Source of the DNA: Marinobacter sp. X15-166B
GTDB lineage: Bacteria; Pseudomonadota; Gammaproteobacteria; Pseudomonadales; Oleiphilaceae
Assembly (NCBI RefSeq): GCF_001752365.1
Contig: NZ_MEIY01000001.1
Coordinates: 1 to 38,980 of the forward strand
Direction of reading: 5' to 3'
DNA: 38,980 nt
Shown: positions 1 to 8,697 of the stretch, one piece after another
How the letters are laid out: every line of letters begins with the position of its first letter
How positions within the stretch are numbered: position 1 is the first letter of the stretch
The notes under the pieces: model-generated
Database searches by the model: none
The model's input: only the letters and a program-made list of their open reading frames with translations
What the model was told of the DNA's origin: nothing
Position numbers and translations under genes: made by a program

Positions 1-51
1 GTTTCGTACCGAAACATCCCGGTCAGCGCCCACACGAATTACTTGGTTAAC

Positions 52-64
52 TTGTTAAAGAGCG
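52..64 (-). promoter_or_regulatory. rRNA operon boxA antitermination site
   Basis: Read on the minus strand the bases are CGCTCTTTAACAA, matching the boxA consensus TGCTCTTTAACA of rRNA leaders, where Nus factors bind to stop premature termination. The bases that follow on the minus strand (about 51 to 20) carry the AAGTAATTCGTGTGGGCGCT block typical of gammaproteobacterial rRNA leaders. Bases 1-15 form a small perfect hairpin (GTTTCG-TAC-CGAAAC). The 16S gene should therefore start to the left of base 1. The same block can occur in the 16S-23S spacer, but the promoters immediately upstream identify this copy as the leader. Confidence 0.85.
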
Positions 65-93
65 CTTGAGCCGTTGCTCAATCAAGGAGACGC

Positions 94-121
94 ATTCTAC
101 CGAACCCTGCCGCCTTGTCAA
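94..121 (-). promoter_or_regulatory. rRNA operon promoter P1 (closest to the 16S gene)
   Basis: Minus-strand -35 TTGACA (116-121), 16-base spacer and -10 TAGAAT (94-99), followed by a GC-rich discriminator (GCG). The boxA starts 30 bases downstream. An A/T-rich stretch upstream of the -35 (about 122-155) could act as an UP element. A perfect -35 with a GC-rich discriminator is the usual form of a growth-rate and stringently controlled rRNA promoter. Confidence 0.85.
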
Positions 122-192
122 CGTTTATTTTCGAGAGAGACTGAAAACAAACTCAATCGAATCAATCCGTTACTTCGTAAATCAGGTGGCGC

Positions 193-220
193 ATTATACC
201 GCTTCCAACCACCCTGTCAA
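193..220 (-). promoter_or_regulatory. rRNA operon promoter P2
   Basis: Perfect consensus on the minus strand: TTGACA (215-220), 16-base spacer, TATAAT (193-198), then a GCGCC discriminator. Its layout matches P1, P3 and P4, including a GCGG motif just upstream of the -35, so the modules look like tandem duplications. Confidence 0.85.
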
Positions 221-304
221 CCGCTATTTTGCAATTCGTTTTGAAGCACTGCAACCCTCAAAACCACCCTTGCAAGCCTGCCGGCCAACTCATCAAGGCG
301 GCGA

Positions 305-332
305 ATTATAGAGCAACCCACCGCCTTGTCAA
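305..332 (-). promoter_or_regulatory. rRNA operon promoter P3
   Basis: Perfect consensus on the minus strand: TTGACA (327-332), 16-base spacer, TATAAT (305-310), followed by a TCGCC discriminator. The block at about 338-380 upstream is strongly A/T-rich and is a good candidate UP element. Confidence 0.85.
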
Positions 333-436
333 CCGCTTTCTCAAAAGAATTCAAAACTGAAATTCTTTAACTTAATCAGACGGTTACTTCCGATTCCCGG
401 ACCGCCTCAGCGGCGCCCCCCTCGAAAGAGATGCGC

Positions 437-464
437 ATTCTACAGCGCTGGACGGAGGTGTCAA
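437..464 (-). promoter_or_regulatory. rRNA operon promoter P4 (most distal)
   Basis: Minus-strand TTGACA (459-464), 16-base spacer, TAGAAT (437-442) and a GCGC discriminator. It starts 53 bases beyond the purT stop and points the same way as purT. The purT terminator, if any, must lie in or overlap this promoter; I see no intrinsic terminator between them, so purT transcripts may read into the rRNA leader. Confidence 0.8.
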
Positions 465-516
465 CGGCCTTGACGCAAATTTCGCGTTTATTGCGGTTTC
501 CACCTACACCGCCCGG

Positions 517-1713
517 TCAAAACTCGACCCTAATGCGCTGCACGGCGGTTACCGCCTTGTCCTTTGCGTCCGCTATAGAGTCACCTGTGGCCAAAGCCAC
601 CCCCATGCGGCGGCGCCCGCTAAGCTCCGGTTTGCCGAACAGGCGCAACTGCACGTCCGGTTGCGCCAGCGCGGCCTCCAGGCCGGTAAAGGCAACCTGC
701 GCCGACTGCCCCTCCGGCAATATCACCGCTGAGGCGGAAGGCCCCTGTTGCTTGATGGCTGGAATGGGCAAGCCCAGGATCGCCCGAGCATGCAGGGCAA
801 ACTCCGACAAGTCCTGTGACACCAGCGTAACCAGACCGGTGTCGTGCGGCCGGGGCGACACTTCCGAAAAATACACGTCATCGCCATGGATAAACAGTTC
901 AACACCGTACACCCCATAGCCACCCAGATTTTCGGTAATCTTCAGCGCGATGTCCCTGGACCGCTCCAGTGCCTTGGCACTCATCGGTTGAGGCTGCCAC
1001 GACTCTCTGTAATCACCGTCTTCCTGACGATGACCGATGGGCGCGCAAAAGCTCACACCGCCCGCATGGCGAACCGTCAACAAGGTTATTTCATAGTCAA
1101 AAGTCACAAACCCTTCTACAATCACCCGCCCTTTTCCCGCGCGCCCCCCAGTCTGTGCATAATCCCAGGCGGCGTCTATCTCACCAGCATCAGTGATGGT
1201 GCTCTGCCCCTTGCCGGACGAACTCATTACCGGCTTGACCACCACCGGCATCCCAATCGCGTTGACCGCCTCAACGAACGCCTCCTTGGTATCAACAAAC
1301 CGGAACGGCGAGGTTGGCAGACCCAGCTGTTCAGCCGCCAGACGCCGAATGCCCTCGCGATTCATGGTGAGGTCCACCGCCCTGGCGGTGGGAATCACCG
1401 TATAACCTTCCTGCTCCAGCTTGACCAGCTCGGCGGTTGCTATTGCCTCGATCTCGGGAACGATCAAATTGGGCGCCTCCAGCTCGACTATTTTTCGCAG
1501 CGCTTGCGGATCCAGCATATCCACCACATGACTGCGATGCGCCACTTGCATCGCTGGCGCATTCGGGTAGCGGTCTATGGCAATCACTTCAACACCCAGG
1601 CGCTGAAGTTCAATCGCCACCTCTTTACCCAACTCACCAGATCCGCATAACAACACCCTGTAGGCGTTCTCTTTTAACGGGGTTCCCAGGGTTACACTGC
1701 CACTGTTGTTCAA
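517..1713 (-). CDS. purT: Formate-dependent phosphoribosylglycinamide formyltransferase (PurT)
   Basis: PurT makes formyl-GAR from GAR, formate and ATP, the folate-independent form of the third step of purine synthesis. The 398-residue product is close to the usual PurT length (about 390). It opens with the family's N-terminal nucleotide fold, including the [12 protein letters not shown] motif near residue 26, and continues into an ATP-grasp core ([15 protein letters not shown]). The start is TTG at 1713: a strong GGAGGG lies 6 bases upstream, while the ATG just before it is out of frame and meets TGA after one codon. It is the last gene of a minus-strand run with DUF1289, gamma carbonic anhydrase and nudL, and is followed by the rRNA promoters. 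Confidence 0.95.
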   Translation of the reverse strand: MNNSGSVTLGTPLKENAYRVLLCGSGELGKEVAIELQRLGVEVIAIDRYPNAPAMQVAHRSHVVDMLDPQALRKIVELEAPNLIVPEIEAIATAELVKLEQEGYTVIPTARAVDLTMNREGIRRLAAEQLGLPTSPFRFVDTKEAFVEAVNAIGMPVVVKPVMSSSGKGQSTITDAGEIDAAWDYAQTGGRAGKGRVIVEGFVTFDYEITLLTVRHAGGVSFCAPIGHRQEDGDYRESWQPQPMSAKALERSRDIALKITENLGGYGVYGVELFIHGDDVYFSEVSPRPHDTGLVTLVSQDLSEFALHARAILGLPIPAIKQQGPSASAVILPEGQSAQVAFTGLEAALAQPDVQLRLFGKPELSGRRRMGVALATGDSIADAKDKAVTAVQRIRVEF

Positions 1714-1765
1714 ACCATGCCCTCCGCGAGCTTCTGACCTTGCCGCGCATCCGTCGGCTACCTGT

Positions 1766-1948
1766 TTATAGTGCTACTTTGCGCTCGCGCTCGGCGACTT
1801 TCTTCAGGACCGCCCTGCGCTCGTCGTTGGACAGGGATGTCCACTGCAATATCTCGTGGCCGGTTCGATGACAGCCAATGCAAACATCCTGCTCATCGAG
1901 GGCGCAGATACTCACACAGGGCGAGCGCACCTTATCTTTAACCGCCAT
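1766..1948 (-). CDS. DUF1289 small cysteine-cluster protein
   Basis: A 60-residue protein of the DUF1289 family, whose function is not established. The N-terminal half has four cysteines spaced as C-x3-C-x7-C-x2-C (C11, C15, C23, C26), suggesting a bound metal. The C-terminal half is a basic helix ending in RERKV. It starts with ATG 13 bases after the gamma carbonic anhydrase stop and ends 52 bases before purT, so it is probably cotranscribed with both. The same neighbourhood is found in pseudomonads. The assignment to the family is firm; no role can be read from the sequence. Confidence 0.85.
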   Translation of the reverse strand: MAVKDKVRSPCVSICALDEQDVCIGCHRTGHEILQWTSLSNDERRAVLKKVAERERKVAL

Positions 1949-1961
1949 AACCGCCTCTCAA

Positions 1962-2489
1962 TTACCCCTCTACCGGCTTTAATCCGGTGATAAACCGGGC
2001 CGCGTTCTGTACATAACTCGCCGCATGCTGCTCAAGCATTTGCTGCTGCCGCTCGGTCAACTGGCGCTTGATTTTACCCGGTGCGCCTATCACCAGCGAA
2101 CCGTCGGGAATTTCCATACCTTCCGATATCAGTGCCCCGGCCCCGATCAGGCAGTGCTTGCCGATTTTTGCGCCATTGAGCACCACCGCGTTAATGCCAA
2201 TCAACGAATAATCGCCTACTGCACAGCCGTGCAACATGGCTTTGTGGCCGACCGTAACCCCCCGCCCGAGCGTGAGCGGCTTGCCCGGATCCGTGTGCAG
2301 TACCGCACCGTCCTGAACGTTTGTTTCCGGCCCGATGGTGATGAGTTCAAGATCACCGCGGAGCACGGCGTTGAACCAAACGCTGCATTTTTCATGGAGT
2401 TCCACATGGCCGACGACGGTCGCGTTGTGGGCGATAAACTGATCACTCCCGTGTAATTCGGGGGCACGGCCTTCCAGCTCGTAAAGCAT
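1962..2489 (-). CDS. Gamma carbonic anhydrase family protein (YrdA-like)
   Basis: A 175-residue left-handed beta-helix protein of hexapeptide repeats (patterns such as [19 protein letters not shown]), the fold of gamma carbonic anhydrases. The zinc-binding histidines are present in LHTD (about residue 66) and [10 protein letters not shown] (about 82 and 87). Family members related to YrdA and PaaY bind metal, but not all have carbonic anhydrase activity, so the reaction is uncertain. The protein would be cytoplasmic and trimeric by analogy. It sits 13 bases from both neighbours, nudL upstream and DUF1289 downstream, within one operon. Confidence 0.9.
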   Translation of the reverse strand: MLYELEGRAPELHGSDQFIAHNATVVGHVELHEKCSVWFNAVLRGDLELITIGPETNVQDGAVLHTDPGKPLTLGRGVTVGHKAMLHGCAVGDYSLIGINAVVLNGAKIGKHCLIGAGALISEGMEIPDGSLVIGAPGKIKRQLTERQQQMLEQHAASYVQNAARFITGLKPVEG

Positions 2490-2502
2490 TGCATGTTCCT
2501 TA

Positions 2503-3141
2503 TTATGTGCGCGGTTGAAGCAAATCTATGTCCGCATCGTACACAGCATTCAAAAAATCGACCAGTACCACGGCGGACAGCCCCCAGATCTGATAACGCT
2601 CCCACTGGTAACAGGGCACGTAATAAGTACTGTCGAGAAACGGCAGTGGGTCCGTGCGCGCTCTCCGGTCTTCCAGGAAAAAATCGACCGGCACTTTGAA
2701 TATGCTTTCAATTTCATCAGGGTTGGCGACCAACTCCGCGTCCCGCGGCACCACGCCCACAAAAGGCGTAACAAGAATACCGTACCGGGACATGACCTGA
2801 CCCAGAGGGGCAATCATTTGCACCTGACTCGGTGGCAGCCCGATTTCCTCGTGGGTTTCACGCAGGGCCGTTTCAGCCAGAGTGGCATCCGCCCGGTCTC
2901 GCTTCCCCCCGGGGAACGAGACCTGTCCCCGGTGCGTGGTCATCTTCTGGGATCGCAAAGTGAATATTATCTCCGGACGACCACAAGAATCAGTCACCGG
3001 TAACAGGACCCCCGCTTCAGGGTAATTCAGGGCCAACTGCCGTGGTGCATAGCCTGACAGTCGCTCGGAGAGCAGATCACGCAAAACCAAACCTCCGGAT
3101 TGTTTGTTGAGGTGGGACTTAAAACGAAGAGCCATATACAC
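2503..3141 (-). CDS. nudL: NUDIX CoA pyrophosphatase (NudL-like)
   Basis: A 212-residue NUDIX hydrolase. The NUDIX box is complete: G (GGKRD), E, then RETHEEIGL, preceded by VSFPGG. This arrangement marks the NudL/YeaB group, which cleaves CoA and its derivatives to phosphopantetheine and 3',5'-ADP. The start at 3141 is GTG, with GCGGA at a good distance; an in-frame ATG at 3135 is an alternative that shortens the protein by two residues. It heads the nudL-gammaCA-DUF1289-purT operon and is divergent from a second NUDIX gene across only 37 bases. Confidence 0.9.
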   Translation of the reverse strand: MYMALRFKSHLNKQSGGLVLRDLLSERLSGYAPRQLALNYPEAGVLLPVTDSCGRPEIIFTLRSQKMTTHRGQVSFPGGKRDRADATLAETALRETHEEIGLPPSQVQMIAPLGQVMSRYGILVTPFVGVVPRDAELVANPDEIESIFKVPVDFFLEDRRARTDPLPFLDSTYYVPCYQWERYQIWGLSAVVLVDFLNAVYDADIDLLQPRT

Positions 3142-3178
3142 TAAGTTCCGCCACTTATTACAGTATACGGGGAAATCG

Positions 3179-3727
3179 ATGAATTACTGCAGCACGTGTG
3201 GGAACGCTGTTGAGCGTCAAATTCCGAAAGGAGACAACCGGTACCGGTTTGTCTGTCCGGAGTGCAGCACCATCCACTACCAAAACCCGCGGATCATTGC
3301 CGGCACGGTCCCCGTATGGAATGGCCAGGTGCTCTTGTGCCGACGTGCAATTGAACCACGGTATGGTTTCTGGACCCTGCCCGCCGGCTTCATGGAAAAC
3401 GGAGAAACCACCCGGGAGGCAGCGGCCAGAGAAACTTTGGAAGAAGCCCTCGCCGAAGTCACCATCGACAACCTGTACACCATGATTGACGTACCACACA
3501 TTGACCAGGTCCACATTTTTTACCTCGCCACCATGACCAACGGCAAGCACGGCGCCGGTGACGAGTCGCTGGAAACCCGCTTGTTTGGCCTGGACGAAAT
3601 TCCCTGGGATGAGATTTCTTTTCCCACGGTGCGCCGCACGCTGGAACACTTCGTCAACGACAGCGGCACCCGGTCTTTCCCCCTGCATGTCAGCGACGTG
3701 CGCTACAGCATCAAAGACAAGTCCTGA
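3179..3727 (+). CDS. NUDIX hydrolase with N-terminal zinc ribbon
   Basis: A 182-residue protein. Residues 4-34 form a zinc ribbon (CSTCG ... CPECS) and lead into a NUDIX domain with box residues G-x5-E and RETLEEALA. The usual glycine of the box (RExxEExG) is leucine here; I believe this is shared by the group rather than a defect. The substrate is unknown: NudC-like proteins with this ribbon act on NADH or related dinucleotides, but this is shorter than NudC (about 257 residues). I chose the ATG at 3179 because GGGG precedes it by about 6 bases and the zinc ribbon begins at once; the upstream in-frame ATG at 3104 lies inside nudL. It converges on the next gene with 3 bases between stops. Confidence 0.88.
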   Translation: MNYCSTCGNAVERQIPKGDNRYRFVCPECSTIHYQNPRIIAGTVPVWNGQVLLCRRAIEPRYGFWTLPAGFMENGETTREAAARETLEEALAEVTIDNLYTMIDVPHIDQVHIFYLATMTNGKHGAGDESLETRLFGLDEIPWDEISFPTVRRTLEHFVNDSGTRSFPLHVSDVRYSIKDKS

Positions 3728-3730
3728 TCG

Positions 3731-4042
3731 CTACAGCGACTCCAGTCGATACACCTCATAGGCAGGCTCTTCGTAAGGATGCGCAGCCTTCAGCGCAGCC
3801 ACGGCCTGCCGGATAAACGCACTCTCACACACCATTTCCACCCGGTATTCGCTCACCACTTCAAGGTGATCCTGGCTCCCGATATGGGGTTGACTGCCCT
3901 GCAGCGGCCGGAATTGCCCCTGCCCGAGAACCTGCCAGGCGCAGCGGTCATAATCACCAATGCGTCCGGCGCCGGCATCAAACAGGGCCTGTTTGGTGGT
4001 CTCCAGAGCTCTTTCCGGGACGAAAAAACAAATTTTGTACAA
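3731..4042 (-). CDS. YqfO/Nif3-like domain protein (CutA-like fold)
   Basis: A small protein of 103 residues that resembles the inserted or C-terminal domain of YqfO/NIF3-type proteins, found alone in pseudomonads and relatives. Typical motifs are YKICFFVPE at the start, GAGRIGDYD, GQFRPLQGSQP and HPYEEPAYEVYRL at the end. Its function is unknown. I place the start at TTG 4042 because GGAGGGGG lies 4 bases upstream and the family normally begins at the YK residues; a longer reading from an ATG at 4072 would add ten residues (MSKPVRGGGS) that translate this ribosome site. It converges with the NUDIX gene. Confidence 0.85.
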   Translation of the reverse strand: MYKICFFVPERALETTKQALFDAGAGRIGDYDRCAWQVLGQGQFRPLQGSQPHIGSQDHLEVVSEYRVEMVCESAFIRQAVAALKAAHPYEEPAYEVYRLESL

Positions 4043-4081
4043 TGAACCCCCTCCACGGACCGGTTTGGACACCTATCCCAC

Positions 4082-4111
4082 AATATATAGATTGATATTT
4101 GCACAGTCCAA
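4082..4111 (-). promoter_or_regulatory. Possible sigma70 promoter for the YqfO-like gene
   Basis: Minus-strand TTGGAC (4106-4111), 18-base spacer and TATATT (4082-4087), about 40 bases before the TTG start at 4042. Both hexamers are imperfect, so this is a weak call resting on position and A/T content. Confidence 0.35.
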
Positions 4112-4123
4112 TCACTTATCGAC

Positions 4124-4146
4124 TTACCCACAAATTCTGTGGATAA
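4124..4146. promoter_or_regulatory. Inverted pair of DnaA boxes
   Basis: On the minus strand 4146-4138 reads TTATCCACA, the exact high-affinity DnaA box. On the plus strand 4124-4132 reads TTACCCACA, one mismatch. The two face each other across 5 bases. What is seen is the sequence match; binding by DnaA is inferred. The pair lies just upstream of the possible promoter at 4082-4111, so it could regulate that gene or act as a DnaA titration or reactivation site. Confidence 0.5.
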
Positions 4147-4423
4147 CTCTGGGGAAAAAATCAGGGTAAGGCCCTCGAACCCCTGCCGTTACTGGCCTCA
4201 TGACAAATTGGTGACAATTTCGACGATCAATTTAAATCTATTACTTTCAGCAAGTTACGATCGTCAACGAAAATTTTAAGGAATTGTACTGACATTGCTC
4301 ACGGTTCAAACAGTGACACATGTCACATGTGCATAAATCCCGTGAGTCAAGCAAAATTTGTGCTGTTTAAGGTGCAAACACGGTTGAAATATGCAGCAAA
4401 AAAAGGCAGCGCCCGGCATAAAA

Positions 4424-4472
4424 AAAACCGGTGACCGCATGCGCCCTGGGGCGCACTGCGGTCACCGGTTTT
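4424..4472 (-). terminator. Intrinsic terminator of purL
   Basis: A long hairpin: 16 paired bases (4424-4439 with 4457-4472) capped by 6 more (4440-4445 with 4450-4455) and interrupted by one unpaired base at 4456. Read on the minus strand it ends in a run of T (complement of the A run at 4421-4427). It starts about 20 bases after the purL stop. The flanking TTTT on the other side would let it act weakly in the plus direction too. Confidence 0.9.
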
Positions 4473-4493
4473 CCTCTAGTGCTCTAAGCTATC

Positions 4494-7400
4494 TCAGCCG
4501 ATCCACTTGCGGGCGTTGCGGAACATCCGCAGCCAAGGACCGTCTTCGCCCCACTCGGCCGGCGCCCAGGAGTATTGGGCCGTGCGGAACAATCTTTCAG
4601 GGTGCGGCATCATGATCGTGACCCGGCCGTCTGTGGTGGTCAGACCGGTCACCCCCCCTTCCGATCCGTTCGGGTTGAACGGATAGCGCTCGGTTACTTC
4701 ACCGCGGTTATCCACGTAGCGCAGGGCCACCTGATTGCGGTCCGCCAGTGCGGCCACGGTTACCGAGTCTTCCAGCTCGATCCGCCCTTCACCGTGTGCC
4801 ACCGCTATGGGCATTCTGGAACCGGCCATGCCTTCCAGAAACACCGAGGGTGAGCTGGCCACTTCAGCCATCACCAGACGGGCCTCAAACTGCTCGGACT
4901 GGTTGCGCACAAAACGCGGCCAGCCTTCACTCCCGGGAATCAGTTCATGCAAGCTGGAAAGCATCTGACACCCGTTACACACCCCCAGCGTCAAGGTGTC
5001 GGTCCGATTGAAAAACCCGACAAACTGATTGCGCACGCGCTCATTGAACAGAATGGACTTTGCCCACCCCCCACCGGCGCCGAGCACGTCACCATAGGAG
5101 AAGCCACCACAGGCGACCAGGGTCTGGAAGCCATCCAGTTCGGCCCGCCCGGACAGCAGGTCGCTCATGTGCACATCGGTCGCCTCAAAGCCGGCACGGT
5201 CAAACGCCGCCGCCATTTCCACCTGACCGTTGACGCCCTGCTCCCGCAGCACCGCGACCCGCGGTTTTGCGCCGGTATTGATATAGGGCGCCGCAACGTC
5301 GTCGCCGGGATCAAACGTCAGCTTGGCGTGCAGCCCCGGATCGTCTGCATCCAGCAGGTTGTCAAACTCTTCCTGGGCACAGTTCTCGTTGTCTCGCAGC
5401 GACTGAATGCGATAACTGGTCTCCGACCAGAGTCTCAGCAACTCATGGCGGGGTTCGTCAATCACCGTGTCTGCGTTGAAGCTGAAGCGGATGCGGTCAT
5501 CCCCGTTTACCGAGCCGATGACTGCGGTGTGCTCGCCCAGCCCTGCACCGGAGCACTGCTGCAGCACAAACTCGGTGTCTTCGCGGCGCACCTGAATGAC
5601 CGCCCCCAGCTCCTCGTTAAACAGCTCACGGGCCAGCTGTTCCTGTTGTTCGGCCAATACGTCCAGCTTGATGTCGATGCCGGTGTGACCGGCAAACGCC
5701 ATTTCCGCCAGTGTAACAAACAGGCCACCGTCTGAACGATCATGGTAGGCCAGCAACTTGCCATCACTGTTCAGTCCCTGAATGACCGCAAAGAAAGCCT
5801 TGATATCTTCGGGGTCATCAAGGTCCGGAGCAACTTCGCCTGCCTGCCGATAAACCTGTGCCAACGCGGAACCACCCAAGCGGTTTTGCCCGGCAGCCAG
5901 ATCAATCAGGATAAGGTCGGTGTCGCCCGCTTCCACTTGCAATTGTGGCGTCAGCGTACGGCGAACATCCGTCACCGGCGCAAAGCCACTCACTACGAGG
6001 GAGAGAGGGGAGGTCACGCTCTTCTGTTCCCCACTGTCTTCTTCCCAGACCGTTTTCATTGACATGGAATCCTTGCCCACGGGGATGGTAATGCCCAGCT
6101 GCGGACACAGCTCCATACCCACCGCGCGCACGGTCTCGTACAGGTTCTCGTCTTCACCCGGGTGGCCGGCAGCGGCCATCCAGTTGGCGGACAAGCGAAT
6201 ATCCGACAGCTTGGCAATGGGCGCGGCGGCCAGGTTGGTGATCGCCTCGCCCACCGCCATGCGGCCAGAGGCCGGCGCATCCACCACCGCAATGGGGGTA
6301 CGCTCACCCATGGCCATCGCCTCGCCCGCGTACACATCGAAAGATGCGGCGGTGACGGCCACATCGCTTACCGGCACCTGCCAGGGGCCCACCATCTGGT
6401 CGCGGGCCACCAGGCCAGTGATCGTGCGGTCACCGATGGTAATGAGAAAGTTCTTGCTGCCGACGGACGGCAACCGCAAAACCCGGCGCAAGGCTTCATG
6501 CAGATCAACCTCGCTGGCATCGAACACCGGCTTGGCAAAGGACGTGCGGGTAATGCTGCGATGCATCTTGGGCGGTTTGCCAAACAACACGTCCATTGGC
6601 AGATCAACCGGGCTGTCATTGAAATAGGCGTCCGCCAACTCCAGATGGTGGGTTTCTGTGGCCTCACCGATGACCGCGTACGGGCAACGCTCGCGGCGGC
6701 AGATTGCATCGAAGCGCTCAAGGTTCTCCGGCGCAACCGCGAGTACATAGCGCTCCTGGGACTCGTTGCACCAAATCTCCAGCGGCGACATTCCCGGCTC
6801 GTCGTTGGGAATTTCACGCAGCTCAAACTTACCGCCCCGGCCGCCATCTTTGACCAGTTCCGGCATGGCATTGGACAGCCCGCCCGCGCCCACGTCGTGA
6901 ATGAAACTCAGTGGGTTGTCGTCACCCATCTGCCAGCAGCCATCAATCACTTCCTGGCACCGCCGTTCCATTTCAGGGTTGCCACGCTGTACCGAGGCAA
7001 AGTCCAGGTTCTCGTTACTGGACCCGGAATCCATGGAGGATGCGGCCCCTCCTCCGAGTCCGATAAGCATGGATGGGCCACCCAGCACGATCAGCTTGGC
7101 ACCGACCGGGATGGTGCCTTTATCCACGTGGTTGGCGCGGATATTCCCAAGGCCACCGGCGATCATAATCGGCTTGTGGTAGCCGCGAACTTCATTACCG
7201 GCGGGCCCGGCAACGGATTCTTCGTAGGTGCGGAAGTAGCCGGTCAGGTTGGGGCGGCCGAATTCGTTGTTAAAGGATGCGGCGCCAATCGGGCCTTCGA
7301 TCATAATGTCAAGGGCGGAGACAATGCGGTCCGGCTTGCCATAATCGCCTTCCCAGGGTTGTTTGTCGCCGGGGATATTCAGGTTGGATACGGTAAAACC

Positions 7401-8399
7401 GCACAACCCGGCTTTGGGCTTGGAACCACGTCCGGTCGCCCCTTCGTCACGAATCTCGCCACCGGAACCGGTAGCCGCACCGGCAAAGGGCGAAATCGCC
7501 GTCGGATGGTTATGGGTTTCCACCTTCATCAGAATGTGGATGTCTTCAGGGTGGTAGCCGTAAACCCCGGTATCGGGGTTGGGGAAGAACCGCCCACCTT
7601 TACTCCCGACGATCACCGAGGCGTTATCTTTGTATGCCGACAACACACCTTCGCTGTTCATCGCATAGGTGTTGCGAATCATTGCAAACAAGGACTTTGC
7701 CTGCTCTTCGCCGTCGATGTCCCAGGAAGCGTTGAAAATCTTGTGGCGGCAGTGCTCCGAGTTGGCCTGCGCAAACATCATCAACTCAACATCGGTCGGA
7801 TTGCGATCCAGTCCGGTAAAAGCGTTTACCAGATAATCAATCTCGTCGTCCGCCAGCGCCATCCCCATTGCATGGTTTGCGTCCACCAAAGCCTGCCGGC
7901 CACCGCCCAGGATGTTGATGTGGTTCATCAGGCGCGGTTCTTCACGATGGAACAACAGCTCGGCACCGGCCATTTCATGAAACACCTTCTGGGTCATGCG
8001 ATCGTGCAGCAAGGCCGCGATCTGCTCGCGCTGCGCCAGCCCGAGTTTGCCCTCGGTCTGCACGTAATAAGCGGTACCCCGCTCGATGCTGCGAACCTGT
8101 CGCAAGCCACAATTGCGCGCGATTTCTGTCGCTTTGCTCGACCAGGGTGAACGGGTGCCGGGACGGGGTATCACCAAAAAAAGAATACCGTCGGGTTCTT
8201 CTGCGGTGACACTGGGGCCGTAGGTCAACAGCCTGTCGAGAACGCTTTGCTCGGTCTCCGAGAGCGACGTCTCCAAATCAGTAAAGTGCATGTATTCCGC
8301 ATAGACGTGCGAAACTGCAGGCACGATGGATTGAATCTGGGCAAGCAGCTTTTGAAAACGGAAGGGCGAAAGCGCGGGTGCGCCGCGGAGTTCCAACAT
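4494..8399 (-). CDS. purL: Phosphoribosylformylglycinamidine synthase (PurL, large single-chain type)
   Basis: PurL converts formyl-GAR, glutamine and ATP to FGAM, the fourth step of purine synthesis. The 1301-residue product matches the single-chain proteobacterial form (E. coli about 1295): an N-terminal PurS-like part, two fused ATP-binding synthetase halves ([28 protein letters not shown] region near residue 300) and a C-terminal class I glutaminase from about residue 1040. The glutaminase has the nucleophile Cys in LGVCNGCQ and the His-Glu pair in MPHPERLFR. An open frame continues 77 codons upstream, but homologues start at [14 protein letters not shown], so I use the ATG at 8399; AGG lies about 8 bases upstream. 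It is divergent from mltF, a pairing conserved in gammaproteobacteria. Confidence 0.95.
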   Translation of the reverse strand: MLELRGAPALSPFRFQKLLAQIQSIVPAVSHVYAEYMHFTDLETSLSETEQSVLDRLLTYGPSVTAEEPDGILFLVIPRPGTRSPWSSKATEIARNCGLRQVRSIERGTAYYVQTEGKLGLAQREQIAALLHDRMTQKVFHEMAGAELLFHREEPRLMNHINILGGGRQALVDANHAMGMALADDEIDYLVNAFTGLDRNPTDVELMMFAQANSEHCRHKIFNASWDIDGEEQAKSLFAMIRNTYAMNSEGVLSAYKDNASVIVGSKGGRFFPNPDTGVYGYHPEDIHILMKVETHNHPTAISPFAGAATGSGGEIRDEGATGRGSKPKAGLCGFTVSNLNIPGDKQPWEGDYGKPDRIVSALDIMIEGPIGAASFNNEFGRPNLTGYFRTYEESVAGPAGNEVRGYHKPIMIAGGLGNIRANHVDKGTIPVGAKLIVLGGPSMLIGLGGGAASSMDSGSSNENLDFASVQRGNPEMERRCQEVIDGCWQMGDDNPLSFIHDVGAGGLSNAMPELVKDGGRGGKFELREIPNDEPGMSPLEIWCNESQERYVLAVAPENLERFDAICRRERCPYAVIGEATETHHLELADAYFNDSPVDLPMDVLFGKPPKMHRSITRTSFAKPVFDASEVDLHEALRRVLRLPSVGSKNFLITIGDRTITGLVARDQMVGPWQVPVSDVAVTAASFDVYAGEAMAMGERTPIAVVDAPASGRMAVGEAITNLAAAPIAKLSDIRLSANWMAAAGHPGEDENLYETVRAVGMELCPQLGITIPVGKDSMSMKTVWEEDSGEQKSVTSPLSLVVSGFAPVTDVRRTLTPQLQVEAGDTDLILIDLAAGQNRLGGSALAQVYRQAGEVAPDLDDPEDIKAFFAVIQGLNSDGKLLAYHDRSDGGLFVTLAEMAFAGHTGIDIKLDVLAEQQEQLARELFNEELGAVIQVRREDTEFVLQQCSGAGLGEHTAVIGSVNGDDRIRFSFNADTVIDEPRHELLRLWSETSYRIQSLRDNENCAQEEFDNLLDADDPGLHAKLTFDPGDDVAAPYINTGAKPRVAVLREQGVNGQVEMAAAFDRAGFEATDVHMSDLLSGRAELDGFQTLVACGGFSYGDVLGAGGGWAKSILFNERVRNQFVGFFNRTDTLTLGVCNGCQMLSSLHELIPGSEGWPRFVRNQSEQFEARLVMAEVASSPSVFLEGMAGSRMPIAVAHGEGRIELEDSVTVAALADRNQVALRYVDNRGEVTERYPFNPNGSEGGVTGLTTTDGRVTIMMPHPERLFRTAQYSWAPAEWGEDGPWLRMFRNARKWIG

Positions 8400-8494
8400 G
8401 GTCTGAACCTGTATTACGCATTTCGGGGAAGTCAGGGCAAGCTTTGCCGGCTCAACCGGAGCAAACAAAGACACCCGCCTGTCTGAACGGCGCC

Positions 8495-8500
8495 ATAATA
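8495..8500 (-). promoter_or_regulatory. Possible -10 element for purL
   Basis: TATTAT on the minus strand, about 95 bases before the purL ATG. No convincing -35 lies 16-18 bases upstream and I see no PurR palindrome in the gap, so this is a weak suggestion. The 298 bases between purL and mltF otherwise show no gene. Confidence 0.25.
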
Positions 8501-8571
8501 CTGGAAAGCGCTGAAAGGATACAGTAGGGATATTCGTCACGGGGTGCGACCACCGTCTAACGGGTGTCGAC

Positions 8572-8600
8572 CTGACAATTGCCCCAACTTTGCCTATCGT
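8572..8600 (+). promoter_or_regulatory. Possible sigma70 promoter for mltF
   Basis: CTGACA (8572-8577), 17-base spacer, TATCGT (8595-8600), upstream of the mltF start. It lies within an upstream extension of the mltF frame; if this promoter is used, that extension is leader RNA. Confidence 0.35.
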
Positions 8601-8697
8601 TAACATGACTGATTTGACCAGGCTCGGCAATTTGATGGATCATCGCGGATCAACTAAGGATTACTGGCTGCCCGACTTACGCACGCAAGAACAGGTA

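Larger units (their letters stand above)
4043..4493. other. AT-rich intergenic gap of 451 bases
   Basis: No credible gene. It is clearly more A/T-rich than the flanks. It holds a possible promoter for the downstream small gene (4082-4111), an inverted pair of DnaA-box-like 9-mers (4124-4146), a direct repeat of TGACAA one helical turn apart (4201 and 4212), an inverted repeat GACGATC/GATCGTC (4222-4265), overlapping palindromes (4313-4331) and the purL terminator (4424-4472). The amount of structure is more than a single small gene's promoter needs. Confidence 0.7.

Noticed and set aside
66..311. An 81-codon open frame across the rRNA promoters
   Set aside because: It covers three consensus promoters of the rRNA operon and resembles no protein.
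6162..8150. A 662-codon open frame antisense to purL
   Set aside because: The composition is that of a reverse-frame shadow and the purL frame is beyond doubt.
8400..8630. A 77-residue N-terminal extension of PurL
   Set aside because: Homologues begin at [11 protein letters not shown] and the extension spans the divergent promoter region.
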